The translations under genes and the position numbers were made by a program. The notes below the pieces were generated by a model that was not told the origin of the DNA, searched no databases, and worked only from the letters and a program-made list of their open reading frames with translations. Below, one piece after another: positions 21,996-35,359 of a stretch of 64,000 nucleotides of DNA. The stretch spans positions 64,379,201 to 64,443,200 of the forward strand of contig OZ038422.1 of assembly GCA_964036155.1 (NCBI GenBank), in the 5' to 3' direction. How positions within the stretch are numbered: position 1 is the stretch's first letter; every line of letters starts with the position of its first letter. The stretch is from Diploscapter coronatus. Taxonomy: Eukaryota; Nematoda; Chromadorea; Rhabditida; Rhabditidae.

Positions 21996-24900
21996 TTAGA
22001 CACCTCCACCACATTGAGATTTCTTCGTGATCGAAAAGTAGAGATACGGGTTGATCACCGAGTTGAATACCATGAATTCATGCAGAAAGTAGAACTGAAA
22101 AGAATCATTGTTAAAAATTTCTTACATCATTAAACGATTTATAAAAAAAATATTTTATAAAGATAGACTTTAAAAGCTTACATTATTAAACAGTCCCGGG
22201 TTAAAGATATGGATTAGTGATAGTAAATTGTACGGTAGCCAACATACGATATAAGCAGCGACTAGAAGAAATGACACTCTTAGGGCACGAGTTCTGAAAA
22301 TTTTTGGTAAGTTCCAAAAATGTAGATGTGAAATTTATCAGCATCCTTATGATGAGATATGCCTAGAGTAACAAAGAAAAAATGTGTTCAAAAATTTTTA
22401 TATGTTAAATTAGAAAAAAAAACAATTTAATGGTAGAATTAAATTCGTAGAAATTATATGAGGTTAATTTCAAAATTCAATTATCGCATCTAAAAAATAA
22501 TAGTCGAAAAATTACCTCGATACATTAGCGTGATACGACGCACTATTATGACAGGAATTTCTCATGACAGCTGAAGCCTCTGAAGGTGAAATAGAGGGTC
22601 GTGAATTCAAAGGACACGAAGATTCGTCCAGCACGACAATTCTTGGAGTGCCTAAATATCGTCCTACCCAAAATTAGTATTTTTCGATTTCTATTTATTT
22701 TTTCTATTTATGGATTTTTTGTTCGATCCTTTAACCATTTTCGCTTACTAGGTGTGGATTTCTCGTCTTTGATCAGCGTCTTCGAGAACGATTTTAGAGG
22801 ATTCCATTCCGAGGCTCTAGAGAGTACAGTGTCAATCGTATCACATCCTATAATTGGGGTAATTATCTCATGTAATCAATCTAATTAAGGTCAATTACCC
22901 GTTGAGAAAGAAACCGACGCGGACCCGCTAATTAGTGGACGCGAATTCAGAAATACCCATGTTAAAACGATCACGTAACTTATCTGGAAAGTTGATTAGT
23001 TAGATAATTGAGTAATTAAGTATTTAGTTACCAAAACAATGACAGCGGGAATCCAAAAGACTAGGCCTATATGTAGGACGGAGTACCAAAACTCATCTTC
23101 GAATAGGAAACTTGGTGATAGAGATTTCTCGAATCGCACTATTTCCCAGATCTAAAATACTCTTTTATTTTTACTTCTAAAATATTTCATTTTAGATATT
23201 ATTTTCAAAGATTCATTTTATCTCCAAGTTTGAAATAAGTGTCTGATTAATTTTGCACGTAGCATTTGAAGTACAGCTTATTCAGCCACAACTATTCTAT
23301 CAGGCATGAAAAATTGCAGATGAATGTCAGATGTATCAATTATTAATACCCCGCCATAAAGTTCTACTGTAAATGAGTAATACATTTTAGGTAAGTAAAA
23401 AGTTGAAAAAGCATGCCCTTACCGAAAGACACTGACTCCAATTAATTTCGGGAATAGCGAGATAACTTTTCCAGACCATTAACTGTGGTAGGGAAATAAT
23501 AAATGCTGTCATCCATGCTAAAACGTATCATAAATTTTAAACATAATATTGTTATATACTCTAATTTTTTATACGATGCCATTAAAACAAATTTCTTGCT
23601 TAGATATTCCGCAATTCTTATTCTTTAATCACGTCCTCTTTAAATTTTAACTGCTTCTTTCGAAAATATCACTATCGGACTTCTTAGAAATATAAAATTC
23701 AGTGGTATAGTTTTCTTGCACACCAATTTCCACTTCGTGCATATTCAATAGGTGATGAATAGGCAGCGCCAATGAAAAATGAATAATAAAAATAATAAAA
23801 ATGCTCGTTATTTTGAACGCTTTAAGGTTCAAGAAACGCCCATTATATGCATTTTGGATAAGTTAAATCTTTGAGCGCTTAAATTTAACAGGTAGAAAAT
23901 TAACGCAGGACTTAGATCATTCAAAAACTAAATATAAACATACTAACTGTTTAGGCCATTAGGTCAAATATATCTTAGATAAGATTTTTATATAGATTTT
24001 AAAGTGTTTATTTTAGGTTGTTAAACCAGAAGAAAGACCTTAGATGAGATACATTTTATTTATTTATAGTAAAAATATTCACCTATTAATAGCATAGTCT
24101 TAGTCCGTTTCTGAGCTTTGGCAGGGGAATGGTGAGAACTCGAAAGAACAGATAACAATCGATCCAAAGCAATGCAAACTATGATATTCGAGGAGCTCTG
24201 AAATAAACTGTATAATTTATATTTTAAATAAATGTCACAATTTCAAGCTACAGTAAATATAACTATCCATAGCTACTCTCTTGACATTTTAGAACGTACA
24301 GCATTTTCCTTGAAACTTTGATACTACGATTTTTAAAATATTTTTACTTGAATGAACGTCTAATATTAAAATTTCAACCCCTTATTTATTGAAGCGTATC
24401 ATTAAAATTCTCTCGAAAAAACTACCTAGACACCCTTATTTCGTCAGAATTTTTGCAAGTTTTGCACAAAATATCATTAATAATTCATCGTCGATGCGTG
24501 AGTGTTGTTTTCTCGCGCGATTTTGCAAAAAATATCCCGACTAATTTTTCGACCCTATCCGTTATACAAGCAAATATACCTAAATATGCAAATATAATTT
24601 ATAATTCCACCCGATTTTTCCGCCTTATCATTTATCACGCTATGATAGATTCTTTCTAGCTCTATCACTTCGAGAATATTCTAGATCTTAAATTTTTAAT
24701 TTAACTCTCACTTTATGCAAAAATAAAGTCGCCAAGGTTTATATCAAAAGATAGCCTAAAATCTGAAGTTTGTAATTTTGATTGGAACCTTAGAAAATTC
24801 TCTCCAAAATATCGAAAAAATTGTAAACAATGAAAAATTCAAGCGTACGCGGTCGTTTGCATAGATAATATTATTCGCGATATTCTTACTTCCTTATTAC

Positions 24901-26151
24901 ACTCTCCTTCTTGAAATAACTCCCATATATTTCTTCTACTAATTAGATGTCCTCTCAGACCTAATCTAGACCCCCTAAGATATTTCTTAATAAATAAACG
25001 ATGAGTTTTCCAGATTAAGTATGTAGATGCATGTGAGAGTAGACTGACCAAATCTATTGAGGTTGGTAAGGATTTTTAGCTAGGTTGAAGAATTTTACGA
25101 TAAATCATCCGAAAGATTAAAAAAAAATCCTCAAAAAATAATAACTCTACCTGAAAAGCAAAGTTGTGCATCAGCTTTACCAATTTACACAGTACATTGC
25201 CTCCGCGCCAATCATAGGTAAGTAGCCAGCATGCTCTGAATTTTTTTAGGTAAAAAATCAAATTTTTCGAACTTGCCTTGATGGTACATAGATAAAAATC
25301 ACTAGTAGATCGGTATAATTGAGATTTCTTTTGAGCAACTCCAATCTAGTCGATAATTGCCTTTCGGTAAGCTGAAATTCGGTTTTTCAAAATTGACAAA
25401 AACTTCCATTTTTAGCTTTATCACTTTTATCCCGGATCTAAAATCTTCAAAATTCGATTTCGCCTCTTTTAGCAAAAGAAAATAAGATAAAGAGTGGATG
25501 TATTTTGACAAGGTCCCATTCCCCTTTCAGATGTCAACTTGAATCAGTGTTCGAATATCCAAGCCGTTTTTGACCCCTATGCTTAACCATAAAGAAGATT
25601 TTTCATATTGCGTAGTATAAGGGTTGTTTGACATATGAAAAGGGTCAGAAGCGCGTCTTTTCATGTGATTTCCTTAGAAAAAAATTTTTTGTCACCTAAC
25701 TTTTTCCCGTCTAGATAATCAAATAAGACACAAGGATGTGTGCGTGCTTAGGGTGTGTTTCAAAAGAAGAGCCCCTTTCAGATCTTAGATTCCAAATTTA
25801 GTCGCCCTTCCTCATAGTTTGCAATTTATTATGTTCAAAGTTTACAAATTAAGAATAAATGTTACTCAAATTTATGCTATCTCCATTTTATAAAAGAAAA
25901 AAATAAAATTTAAGACATACCTGTTGATAAGCCAGGAGATTTAAAGGAGCCCCGATGATAAACATCATCAATAGCGTGATCATTTCTACGTAGTCAGATA
26001 TAATTGGTTCTGAAAACATTCAAATAAATGGATTTTTAAAACTTTTTTTTTTTAGTTTACCTGGAGGCTGGAAAGATAGCTCTTTAATTTCGGTAACCTC
26101 TCCGAAAATCGACCCATTTTTCAGCCAGTTATTATCCTCGAAAGACGCCAT
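21996..26151 (-). CDS. GnRH/AKH-receptor-like (gnrr-type) rhodopsin GPCR
   Basis: Eleven exons (26061-26151, 25921-26009, 25277-25371, 25151-25235, 24083-24197, 23423-23517, 23032-23151, 22899-22983, 22516-22579, 22182-22293, 21996-22094) sum to 1050 nt, 349 residues. TM1 has GAPLNLLAY. TM2 is TDLLVIFIYVPSR. TM3 starts after the disulfide Cys (GGNVLCKLVKLMHNFAF) and ends ALDRLLSVL, a DRxxS form of the DRY motif. TM4 is TAFIISLPQLMVW, TM6 VAAYIVCWLPYNLL, and TM7 NSVINPYLY (NPxxY). The CWLPYN TM6 and SLPQ TM4 patterns fit the GnRH/adipokinetic-hormone receptor group, expanded in nematodes. Known: these are peptide-hormone receptors at the plasma membrane. The intron 25236-25276 has a GC donor (AAG|GCAAGT), needed to join ...VPSR to ACWLLTYDW. 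The C-terminal tail is very short, ending SQCGGGV. Confidence 0.85.
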
Positions 26152-29100
26152 TTTACAGGTAAAATTTAACTTAATCGGTCAAAATTCTGGGTCCATATCT
26201 GAAAAAAATTAAAAGGTAAAAATAAGTTGAATAAAAATGAACGTAAGTGTAAACTTTTAGACGAAACTAGAAGTTAAAGGATAAAAAGTAATTACCAAAT
26301 GAAATCGAAAATGCTAAATGTTCGAAAAAATGTCAAGCGATTTGTATTTGACATCTCAATAAAATGTCGCTCGCAGTGGAATGTTGAAAAATTGAAACTC
26401 TCCATTTCTAACCAAAATATATATTAAAACATAGAGATCAATAGCAGAGAATATAGGGGGTCATGCCCTAGGGGAGCATTTTTCAGCTCTTTCGCTAAGA
26501 CTGATTCTGACAAACTTTAAAGACCAACAAAAACCCCAGATATCCTTCCTTTATCCCATTCTTCGACTAAAGAGATTAGTGCTCAGAGTTTAGTTAATAA
26601 AACCAACATATTTGCTATTTACACTGTATAAAATACGATGAAATATAAAATATGCTAATTTAAAAACACATGTATAAAACGTAAAGACTTCCTATTTTAA
26701 ACTAAATATACACATGGATATCGAAAATTCTAGTTACGTCTAAAATATCCCCCTCAAAAAATGGGCGTGGCTAAGATGAGGCATAATTTAACTACAAATG
26801 AAGCCAATAACTTGAGAATGGAGACAACTAGAATATATTACCCGGAAATTATTTTTAAAAGCATAAATTTCGAGAGGTGAGATTTGGTAATTAAAAAATG
26901 ACTTTTCCGTGAAAATTGAGGGAATATATTTTGATATATCCGGGGTATGTGTGGTATTTATGAGAGCTGACACTACCAGGCTTATTCTTTATCTTTCTCA
27001 TTCTCTTATTTTTTAAACGGGCTAGAGAGATAGTATAAAAGGGATGTCACATATCCGAGAAATGCATATAAAATAAAATGAATGAAAAGAAGGCAATAGA
27101 AAGAAATTATAGACGATGAGCAGTTTTTACTGAAAAAAGATCAAAATCTAGCAGAAAACAATAAATTTAACAAGAAAAAAATTAATGAATACAAAATTTA
27201 TCCTTCTCACCCTTACTCTCTAAAAATCCCTTTTAGAGAGGCTTTCTAGGCGCTAAGTATGCAACAGCGCACAAATTGCTTGAGGAGGGGTTTCTTGAAG
27301 AAAAGATGCATCGAGCCTGATATGTTTTAAGCCACACCCACTGAAATCGAACATCTCGAAAAAAAAAACCAGATAACAAAGTTTGTTTCGTATTTTCAGA
27401 AGAAACGGCAATGAAGATGATAAAATTCGTTGTTTCATACTCATATCATTAGGGAAAAAATAGCCTAAATATTGTCCGTATATTGATAAATCTTGAAGAA
27501 ACTACAATTCTCTCATTTTCGAATATATAAAAAGAGAAAATATTTTAAAATGAAACTAAATATAAAATAACGATATCTAGGTCATTCAAAGGTCTTGGTT
27601 CCACCCTCTTTAATTTAATTGCGTTATTTACTCTCTAATATGCCTAAAATAACTCAAGAATTGACGTGAGTCTTAATTACGATGCCTGAATCTAGGGTTT
27701 TCAAATCAAAATCCCCGATTAAAGGGAGGGGTTTCATATATTCTGAAGGATTTCAAATATCTTGCCTTTATCTAAGAAAATAGGTATGTTCGGAACGACG
27801 AATGACGTTAATATAAAAGATAAAAGCGTTCAGGAAAGGATTAATAGAAGATTTTAGGGGTATACAATTACAATTAGAAATTGATTAAATGTGAATCATA
27901 TTAGTCTTAAAGACCTTACCAACAGCCTCATGCCATTATATTGAAGATTAAGAAAACTGGCAGTGAAAAATAGGTATCCCAAAATTAATTTAATCCCAAA
28001 TAGAGTAAAACTAGTTAATAATTAATAGTACAAATGAAAGTTAAGTTATGTTTTGATTTCAGAAACTTAGAAATTTAATGAATCATCAAAATTCATTTTG
28101 TAGGTTGAAGAAAAATTTGAACCCCGTGCACTTTTTTGCAATTTTGCAAAAGATATCCAACTCATTCCGAAGGTATTAAAAGTGGGCGGGACTTGAAATG
28201 GTTGAAAAATAGGATGATTACGAAAATTTGCGGAAAAACGGGGGTTGTAATTATTTTCGATGCAAAAAGTTGTGAATTCTGTCTAGGATAGTCGTAAAAA
28301 TGAAAAAAAAAAACTGAAAATATGGAACTTCATTGGGAAAACCGAGGGCTTTAATTATTTTCGGGTGCAAAAAGAGCGAAAGTTTATCTGTCTGAGTGTG
28401 CGAAAACTATTCAGCTTAACGTTGACAACATTTTGTGCGTTGTATGGCACGTGTGTACGTAATGCAGGCGACAAATGAAATTAGCAAACACACAACAAAC
28501 GACGACAAGTAGGAAAAATAAGGAAGGGAAGGGTAATCAGGCTGAAGATTTTTGATCTGAACAATAAAAAAAGATTTTAAAGCTTTTACTAAAGTTTAAC
28601 TTCAAATTAACTTTCAAATAATCCTAAACTCTTTAAAAGTTAAACAAAATTAGAAAAAAAAGTCGCAAACATTCTGAAAAACTGAAAGAAAGTAAAAAAA
28701 TTCTATTTTCTGCATAAGTTAGAAAAAATGGCTCATCACTGAAACGGGATTAATCAAGGGTACCCTTCTGACGTTAAAAATGAAGAAATGTCTTCGAATG
28801 AAATGGAAAACTCTCCTTTCGAGTGAGAAAAAGCTTAGGAAAAACGAAGATGCAAAGTGACGCTTACATGAACCCTTGTCGAACGTTTTGGCTTATTACG
28901 CAAGGAGGCACACCTGTTTGGCAGTTCTCAAAATACGAGTTTTAGGGATATTGACTTGTCAAGTTAGAGTCGAAAAAGTGAAAGATCAAATTAAGGATTT
29001 CAAAAATATGATCAACTAAAATGAAGATCAGTTTTAGAGTTTCGAAATCTGCAATCCTGTCAACGAAACTCGACAGAATTAATAATATTTTGACGAAGAT

Positions 29101-32100
29101 CAGCTTTTCACATATTGAAAAACTGGTAATTTTCACTTAAAATAAACAAGTTTCTATGAGAATCAGCTTTTAGAACAAACAATAGCATGTATCCAAAAAT
29201 ATTATCTTCGAGACATGGTCGAATAAAATTCGGATTAATATCTTCCTATCTCGCAGTATCGCGATAAAATGGAGATATACTAGACCCACCCCTAACTGAA
29301 TCCCCAACTGGTTTCCCATAAATGTCGTTGATTAATTCATTAGTACGCGAGCGCATGTCTCTTTCAAATTTCCTAATAAATTAACGAACATACACTCGGT
29401 TGTCAATTTATTAGGGTTGTGCTTTGGTTAGATTCAGGAATGTTCACTTAGTTCGAATTTTTTGGAAGCTTCATTTATTTCAAAAATTTGTAAAGCTCAC
29501 CCAATTTCCATTCTTCACCAAAAATAATTCTTCGAATAAAAAGCCTATGAGCTTTCCTAAGGACAACTATTTTGCTCCCAAATTAATGAATTTTCAAAAA
29601 CTCGATGAGTAGTGGAAAATGTGTTCGGTTGCCAATTTATTAATCCTGTGTTTTGGTTGGATATGCTCCTGTTCCAATTATTCTGGAAGGCGTGAGAATT
29701 TGGCATAGCTTGGATAGACTCATCCTTGACTGAACATCAAAATAAAAGATTAGAAATTAAGTGAATCAAAGACCTAAAGCTAAAACGTGATGGCTGAAAA
29801 ATTCGGCGATTTTTGAGATTCAAAATAAAATGTAAAATTATCTTTGAATTAAACGACCAATATATCAGAAGAAAATGCTACCCATTAGTATGTGCAAAAC
29901 TTTTAAACCTGTCTATTTTTAAAGGTGTTTAGTTAAATCATTCTAGACCATGACAAAAAGGAACCCTATGTTTCAAAATAACTAATCTAAGAGTTAATAA
30001 TTTAAGCTTCAATCGATCTTCGAACTTAACCCTAAAAGCAAAAGTCCACAGAAACCTCTATTAGTAATTCTCTTCGAATTTACAGAAGATTGCAAGAATA
30101 TAATGTATGTGCAATGCAAATGCAAGTGCTATTATCAAAGACTTAGGGCTCAGACGAGTCATATTTATGCAAGTTATTCATCAAAAGCCTCGATAGAAAA
30201 AAGGGAAAAGGCGAAAGAGAAGCCTTTTTTGATTCACGAGATATATACGCTTACATGAAGCCATATAGCTTAGAAACGATATTGTTTCAAATCGAATGAG
30301 GATTAAATACAGGGCAAGAATTAAGAATTGCATAATAAATATAGATATCTAGACCTGAATTCGACCTATGATCCAAGATTTAATTATAAATACAGAAAAT
30401 TTATATTTAAACAAGCTGAAAATTTCACTTATGACTTAAGATGCTAGTTTCTCAGAAGAGTCATTTTTCTTAAACCAAGTGAAGTTTATATACAACGCAA
30501 AATTCATCGTAAACAACAAAATTCCAATTTTTACCTACGTGAGATGTGCTCGAATTTAAACTCAGATAATAACACTCCAGGGCCTGTAAGAAGATAAATA
30601 GCATATGCGTAATAGACGCTTGACTTCGAAGATAATTTTAGCTACGCCTATCTTGCTTAAACTACAGATATCAAAACTACAGCAAGCCCTCAAATAGTTA
30701 ATGAGCGTGAATTTTCCACTAACTCGTAAAAACGCTTATTTTTAGACATCATTAAAGTCTATAAAGCTATGACGCTCAAGTAATTTCAGTAAAGTGGAAA
30801 AATTTTGTCTTACGATACATCCCTAAAATATAATCTATAAAAGTTCACGAAATCCTAATTTCCATGATCTCTGATCAAAAATATATGAAATCTCTCTCGA
30901 TAGCAGAATAAAGATCATTACAACGAAGCTTTGAGGCCTATTTCCATTTATGGGAGCATTCTGCTTAGGAGAAATGGCGCAATTTTTGAACTTTCGAAAA
31001 ATTAGCAGTCTTGTAAAAACTAATAACGCGAAAGACTAGTACACCTAATGAAAATTGCATTTTTGCCAAAAAAAATATGGAGAAACAAGCGTCTAGCCAA
31101 TTGTGCCAAAACGTCTTCAGGAACTATTCGGTGGAAGTCGGCCGTTTATTCGATAAACTTTGACCCTCTGGGGAAATCGACAAGCAATTTGAACGCTCTT
31201 TACACGCGGAAGGTTCGTAGGTTTTTCGGTTGAACTGCTAATTGTTTATCTTAGCTGGATCTCAACCCCTATTCTTCAACATTGAAAAAAAGATTTCTGG
31301 ACTCCAAAATCCCGCCCTTTTTCATCCCATTCATAGTCGGAAAAAGTCTGGAAAATCATCTTTTCGTCGCTCGGCAAATTTGGGAGACGTTTGATTTTTT
31401 CCGGTGGTCCATTTTATCGAGTAAATTGAATTTCGGCTAAAAGAGCATGTTTTCAAAGGTGCTCATACATGAGGATTTTTAGTGAAGTGTGTGAAAAAGT
31501 TTAATCAAATCTTTAGCACAAAAACGTCTAATTTCATTTTTTCGATGAAATGATCAAACATGACTTACGGAAGTAGGAAATAGAAATGCTATTGCTAGGT
31601 GTTGGCTTAAAATTTGATTACTTAGGTTAAAATTTTGGGCATTTAAAGGTAGGATATTTTTATAGCTAAGTTTGAACTTTGAAACTTAATCTAAAGCGAG
31701 GAATTTCTATGAATGCATAAAAGAAACTCGTGAAAATTACTTTTCTTAACCATTAATGAGAATTTGAAAAATTATGTGATCAACTTTAATTGAAAAGTTC
31801 TGCAAACTTGTATCAGAAAACATTCTTCTAAAGAAATAAATGCAAATTGTGTTATTTCCAGGTTCAGCTATAAAAATAGAGTTGTTAGATCCCAGATAGA
31901 ATAATTCTAAGAATCGTTACAGCCTAGCAGGAAAACATAGTTAGGCAAGGCAATTTCTAGGAATTCAAGTAAAAAGGACTTTTTACTTTTCAAGAAATAC
32001 TTCTAGAATTTAAAAATACTGAAAGTTATGAATAAATTAAATTTGCATTACTCAGAACATAGGATGATGCGAATGTTAATTAACAAACCTATTCAGGCCT

Positions 32101-32865
32101 GCAGAAATTTCAAATTTCATCATTTTGAGTCTGAAGTTAGTCGCCAGGGTTATTACTCATTCATAGGCATATGACATTTGAAATTTAGATGTTTGATGGG
32201 CCGAAAAGAGCACGTAAATTATCAAAAATGAAGAAAATAGAAGCATAAATATTAAAATATTTTTAAAACAAAATTTCGGTTCTATTTAAAAAAAAAAGTC
32301 GCTAAAATAGTATAGCGGTCCACTTTATTTTGCATGAGAAAACTTGACCAAAATGATAGGCTCTTGACCGAGTAACAAATGCAATTCCCAACTTAGAACC
32401 TAGTCCAGAATGCGGCTATAAAACGAACTTTTTTCCGGCCGAAAGAAAAATTATCGAGTATGTCACAGACAGGGGTTATTTGTACTGAAGTGCAAGGGAT
32501 TATTCCAGGGTAAATATTGAAGTTCCCTCTCAGTAATCTTCAATTCCAAACCAAAATAATAAGATCTACGAAGTTCAAGTACCTAGTGCGTAAAGTTTTA
32601 AAAATAAAAACTCATATATGAATAATCGGAATTTAAACTTCCTCAGAAAATCTACTTATGACGAAATGTAAGCGTGAAAATTAAAACTACATATTTAAAA
32701 TCGAATTTTCATGAAGCAGAGTTAAAGCTTTGGATTTTAGGATTTGAGTAATACTGGAAACCATATTACCTCTGCAAAAATTTTGCTCGAGTAGGCCTAA
32801 AATATCGGTTTTCTAAAAAAAAAATGTTTCTGAACTCTAATTTTAGTAAAAAATACCAGACCGAA

Positions 32866-32905
32866 CCTTTAACCACCTGAGCTAAGGGTCGCTATTAGGA
32901 ATTCA
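32866..32905 (-). other. tRNA-like fragment
   Basis: On the minus strand CCTTAGCTCAGGTGGTTAAA resembles a tRNA D-arm, immediately followed by GGTTCGGTCTGG, a box-B-like word. There is no room for an anticodon arm between them. Degenerate tRNA-derived sequence. Confidence 0.35.
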
Positions 32906-34106
32906 GCCTTTTATAAATGTGCACCTGTCACGAGAGATTGCAGTTAGGTCTGTGAAAAACTTAATTAAATATCCCGGACGAGATATCTCGTTAAGTGGTA
33001 GGCGATAAAAATATTCATATTCTGCAGAAATGTTCGGCTTTTTCGCTAATTAATACCTGATAACTTTTGGTTTCTTGGTATTTAATACTAAGATAATGGC
33101 ATTAGATCACGACAGGATCATATTTTTAATGAGAAGTGATACTGTATAGTAATTTGTATTTATGAATATTCACAAGGGATCTTGTGAAGAGTAGCTTTTT
33201 CATTCATGAATATTCAAATTCAGATACGGGGATTGAAAATAAGCATTCATGAATTAACTTGCGTTTACTTCCTGGTATATAAAGTCGTAGCCCCTAAGAT
33301 CTTATGTTAGTAATAAAACTGCCCTTAAAATAAGTGGTTTACTTAGGAACATGGAGACTCTGGAAAACGTGCTCAAATCTAGCCAAAAAATGCTCCATTT
33401 ACAATAATGAAGCAAGTCCATATAAGGGGGCTTTCGAGGAAACACTTCATTATTTCATGCTTCTTAAATTTCCTGGAATTTGAAAATGCACGACGTGACA
33501 ATTTTAACTAGCCAAAGATTAAAACGAAGTGTTTAAAAGGCGAAAAATGGGTTCTTTAAATGTTTTCGCCAAAAAATTTCACGTGTTACCTATTTTTGCC
33601 TAAAATTTACTAACATTTACAAGCTAACTAAACTCTTTGGTCAAAGATTAAAAGTAATGGTCGTTTAAAGAGAAAAATTAATGACCCAGAATATTTGAAA
33701 AATTCTACAAATAGGAAGTACTCTATGTCTATAGCATTTGTTCTATTATGTTTTAAGATAGACTCTATCAAGCATGATACAGAAAATCGGCTTGTTTTAC
33801 TTCCGGCTAAGAGAGATTTGGAAAACTAATATGAAATTCAACAATAGGTGTCTAAAACTAGAAACCTAGCCGTACCAAGAAACCCCTTCAGCCGAAATAA
33901 CAAAATACATTCTAAGTATTCTCTGACTTTGAAATGCCAAAAATACAATTTAATCGCAAAAAATATCAGAAATTTCAAATTCAAAAATAGCAAAAAGACG
34001 AAACATTCAGGAAATTTTAAACGAGATTAAAGGATACTTGCAAAAAGAGATCTTCCGGACTAAACCTTGTCAGATGTTCAAAGTAAAAAGGCGAATTTTG
34101 CCACGT

Positions 34107-34148
34107 GTTAAAGCATAGACCGAAAAACGGCCGTTATATATTATGCTT
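34107..34148 (+). repeat. Dispersed repeat, copy 2
   Basis: Begins GTGTTAAAGCATAGACCGAA and continues AAACGGCCGTTATATATTA. It aligns with the copies at 18827 and 52839. No coding capacity. Confidence 0.5.
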
Positions 34149-35359
34149 GCTTAGATGATGAGGATTATCTGGAAAAAGTGGTTTTGAAAGTTAATAACCC
34201 GAAAAACGGGAAATAACAATAAATATGCAGTTTAAACTAGCAAGTGTTCGTTCTTAAGTGAATATGAGCTAACGCGCTATTTTGACAGACGTGAAATATG
34301 ATTCTGAAGATCAAAAATATTGAAATTATTTCGAGCAGTTTTGCCTCTATCCTTCAACATGGGTGAGATCTAGTAAGGAAATTACTATTTGAAGGCCAGT
34401 TTATTGAGCACTCTTGGAATTTTTCAATGTATTCATAATTAGCTTGGAAAGGTGTGATAAATTCGATATCTTCCTCAAACAGATTTATTTTTGAAGTTAA
34501 GAAATATCATTATTTTATTGCTCACTCAGCAGTAACGAAAGTTGTGCGCGAACTTTACATTTTGTAGAGTGTATCATAAATTTTTGAAGCATAAGTAATA
34601 ATCTGGACAGCATTTTAAAGTTCGACAAAAAGTTGAAGAGTGATGATCATAACATATTTACACTTGAAGGGAATTTTAAATTGACGAGCTTAAGTGACAA
34701 CTTATACGATAATCTTTAATGCCTAAAGGTTCGATTGAAAGATGCAAAATAAAATACTCCCACCTATCCTAGACGGGCAGGAAATTGAAATTTTACAGAA
34801 AAAGTAGTTACACATTCACAAAAGTATGAAATAAAATAAATCTAAGAAAATATTTTTATCTGTTACATCACCAAGTTTATTTTTAATTCAAAATAATCTA
34901 TAGCCTGTTCGGGTAGGCTTGCGAAGAAATCTTATGCAAATACTTTTTATCCTTTCCTTTCCGTTTTTTTTCTTTTTTTTTTTTATTTCAAACTCGCTTT
35001 CGCGTAGCCATGTGAAACTTTATACGCAATATTTCCTTATTTTGAAATCTTAAAACTTGAACAAACTGAAGCATTAGCCTTTAGGGGGCGATTTCTTGCA
35101 TTTACACAAACAGCAAAACTACGCACCTGTCAGCAAGAATTAGAATGTTGGATGAAAAATATGGGTTATTTTACGAAATCTAAATTTTTTTTTTAAAAAT
35201 GCATGATTTTCTGGATCTTTTTCATAACCTATCTCAGAATTTCTGCATCTTTTTTTCGTGGAGATCCTAGTTTCTCTGGATCTTCTAAGATTTTTATCTC
35301 GTCATTCTGATTTCAATCCCCATTTCATTGTTGTCTTTCAAGCAGGGAATATCGACATA

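Larger units (their letters stand above)
26152..35359. other. 9.2-kb AT-rich gene desert
   Basis: This lies between the divergent starts of the GPCR (26151) and the SLC35 transporter (35360). I found no chain of exons in either strand; the open frames are short, AT-driven and unlike known families. It contains short direct duplications (28231/28335 and 29395/29623), a dispersed repeat copy at 34107, a tRNA-like fragment at about 32866-32905, palindromic ATTCATGAAT words at about 33150-33260, and GGGCG boxes at about 26761, 27326 and 28172. It could hold regulatory DNA or non-coding RNA genes that cannot be recognised by eye. Confidence 0.45.

Noticed and set aside
26152..35359. CRISPR array, operon or viral insertion in the gene desert
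   Set aside because: There are no regularly spaced identical repeats, no long open frames and no capsid, polymerase or integrase motifs.
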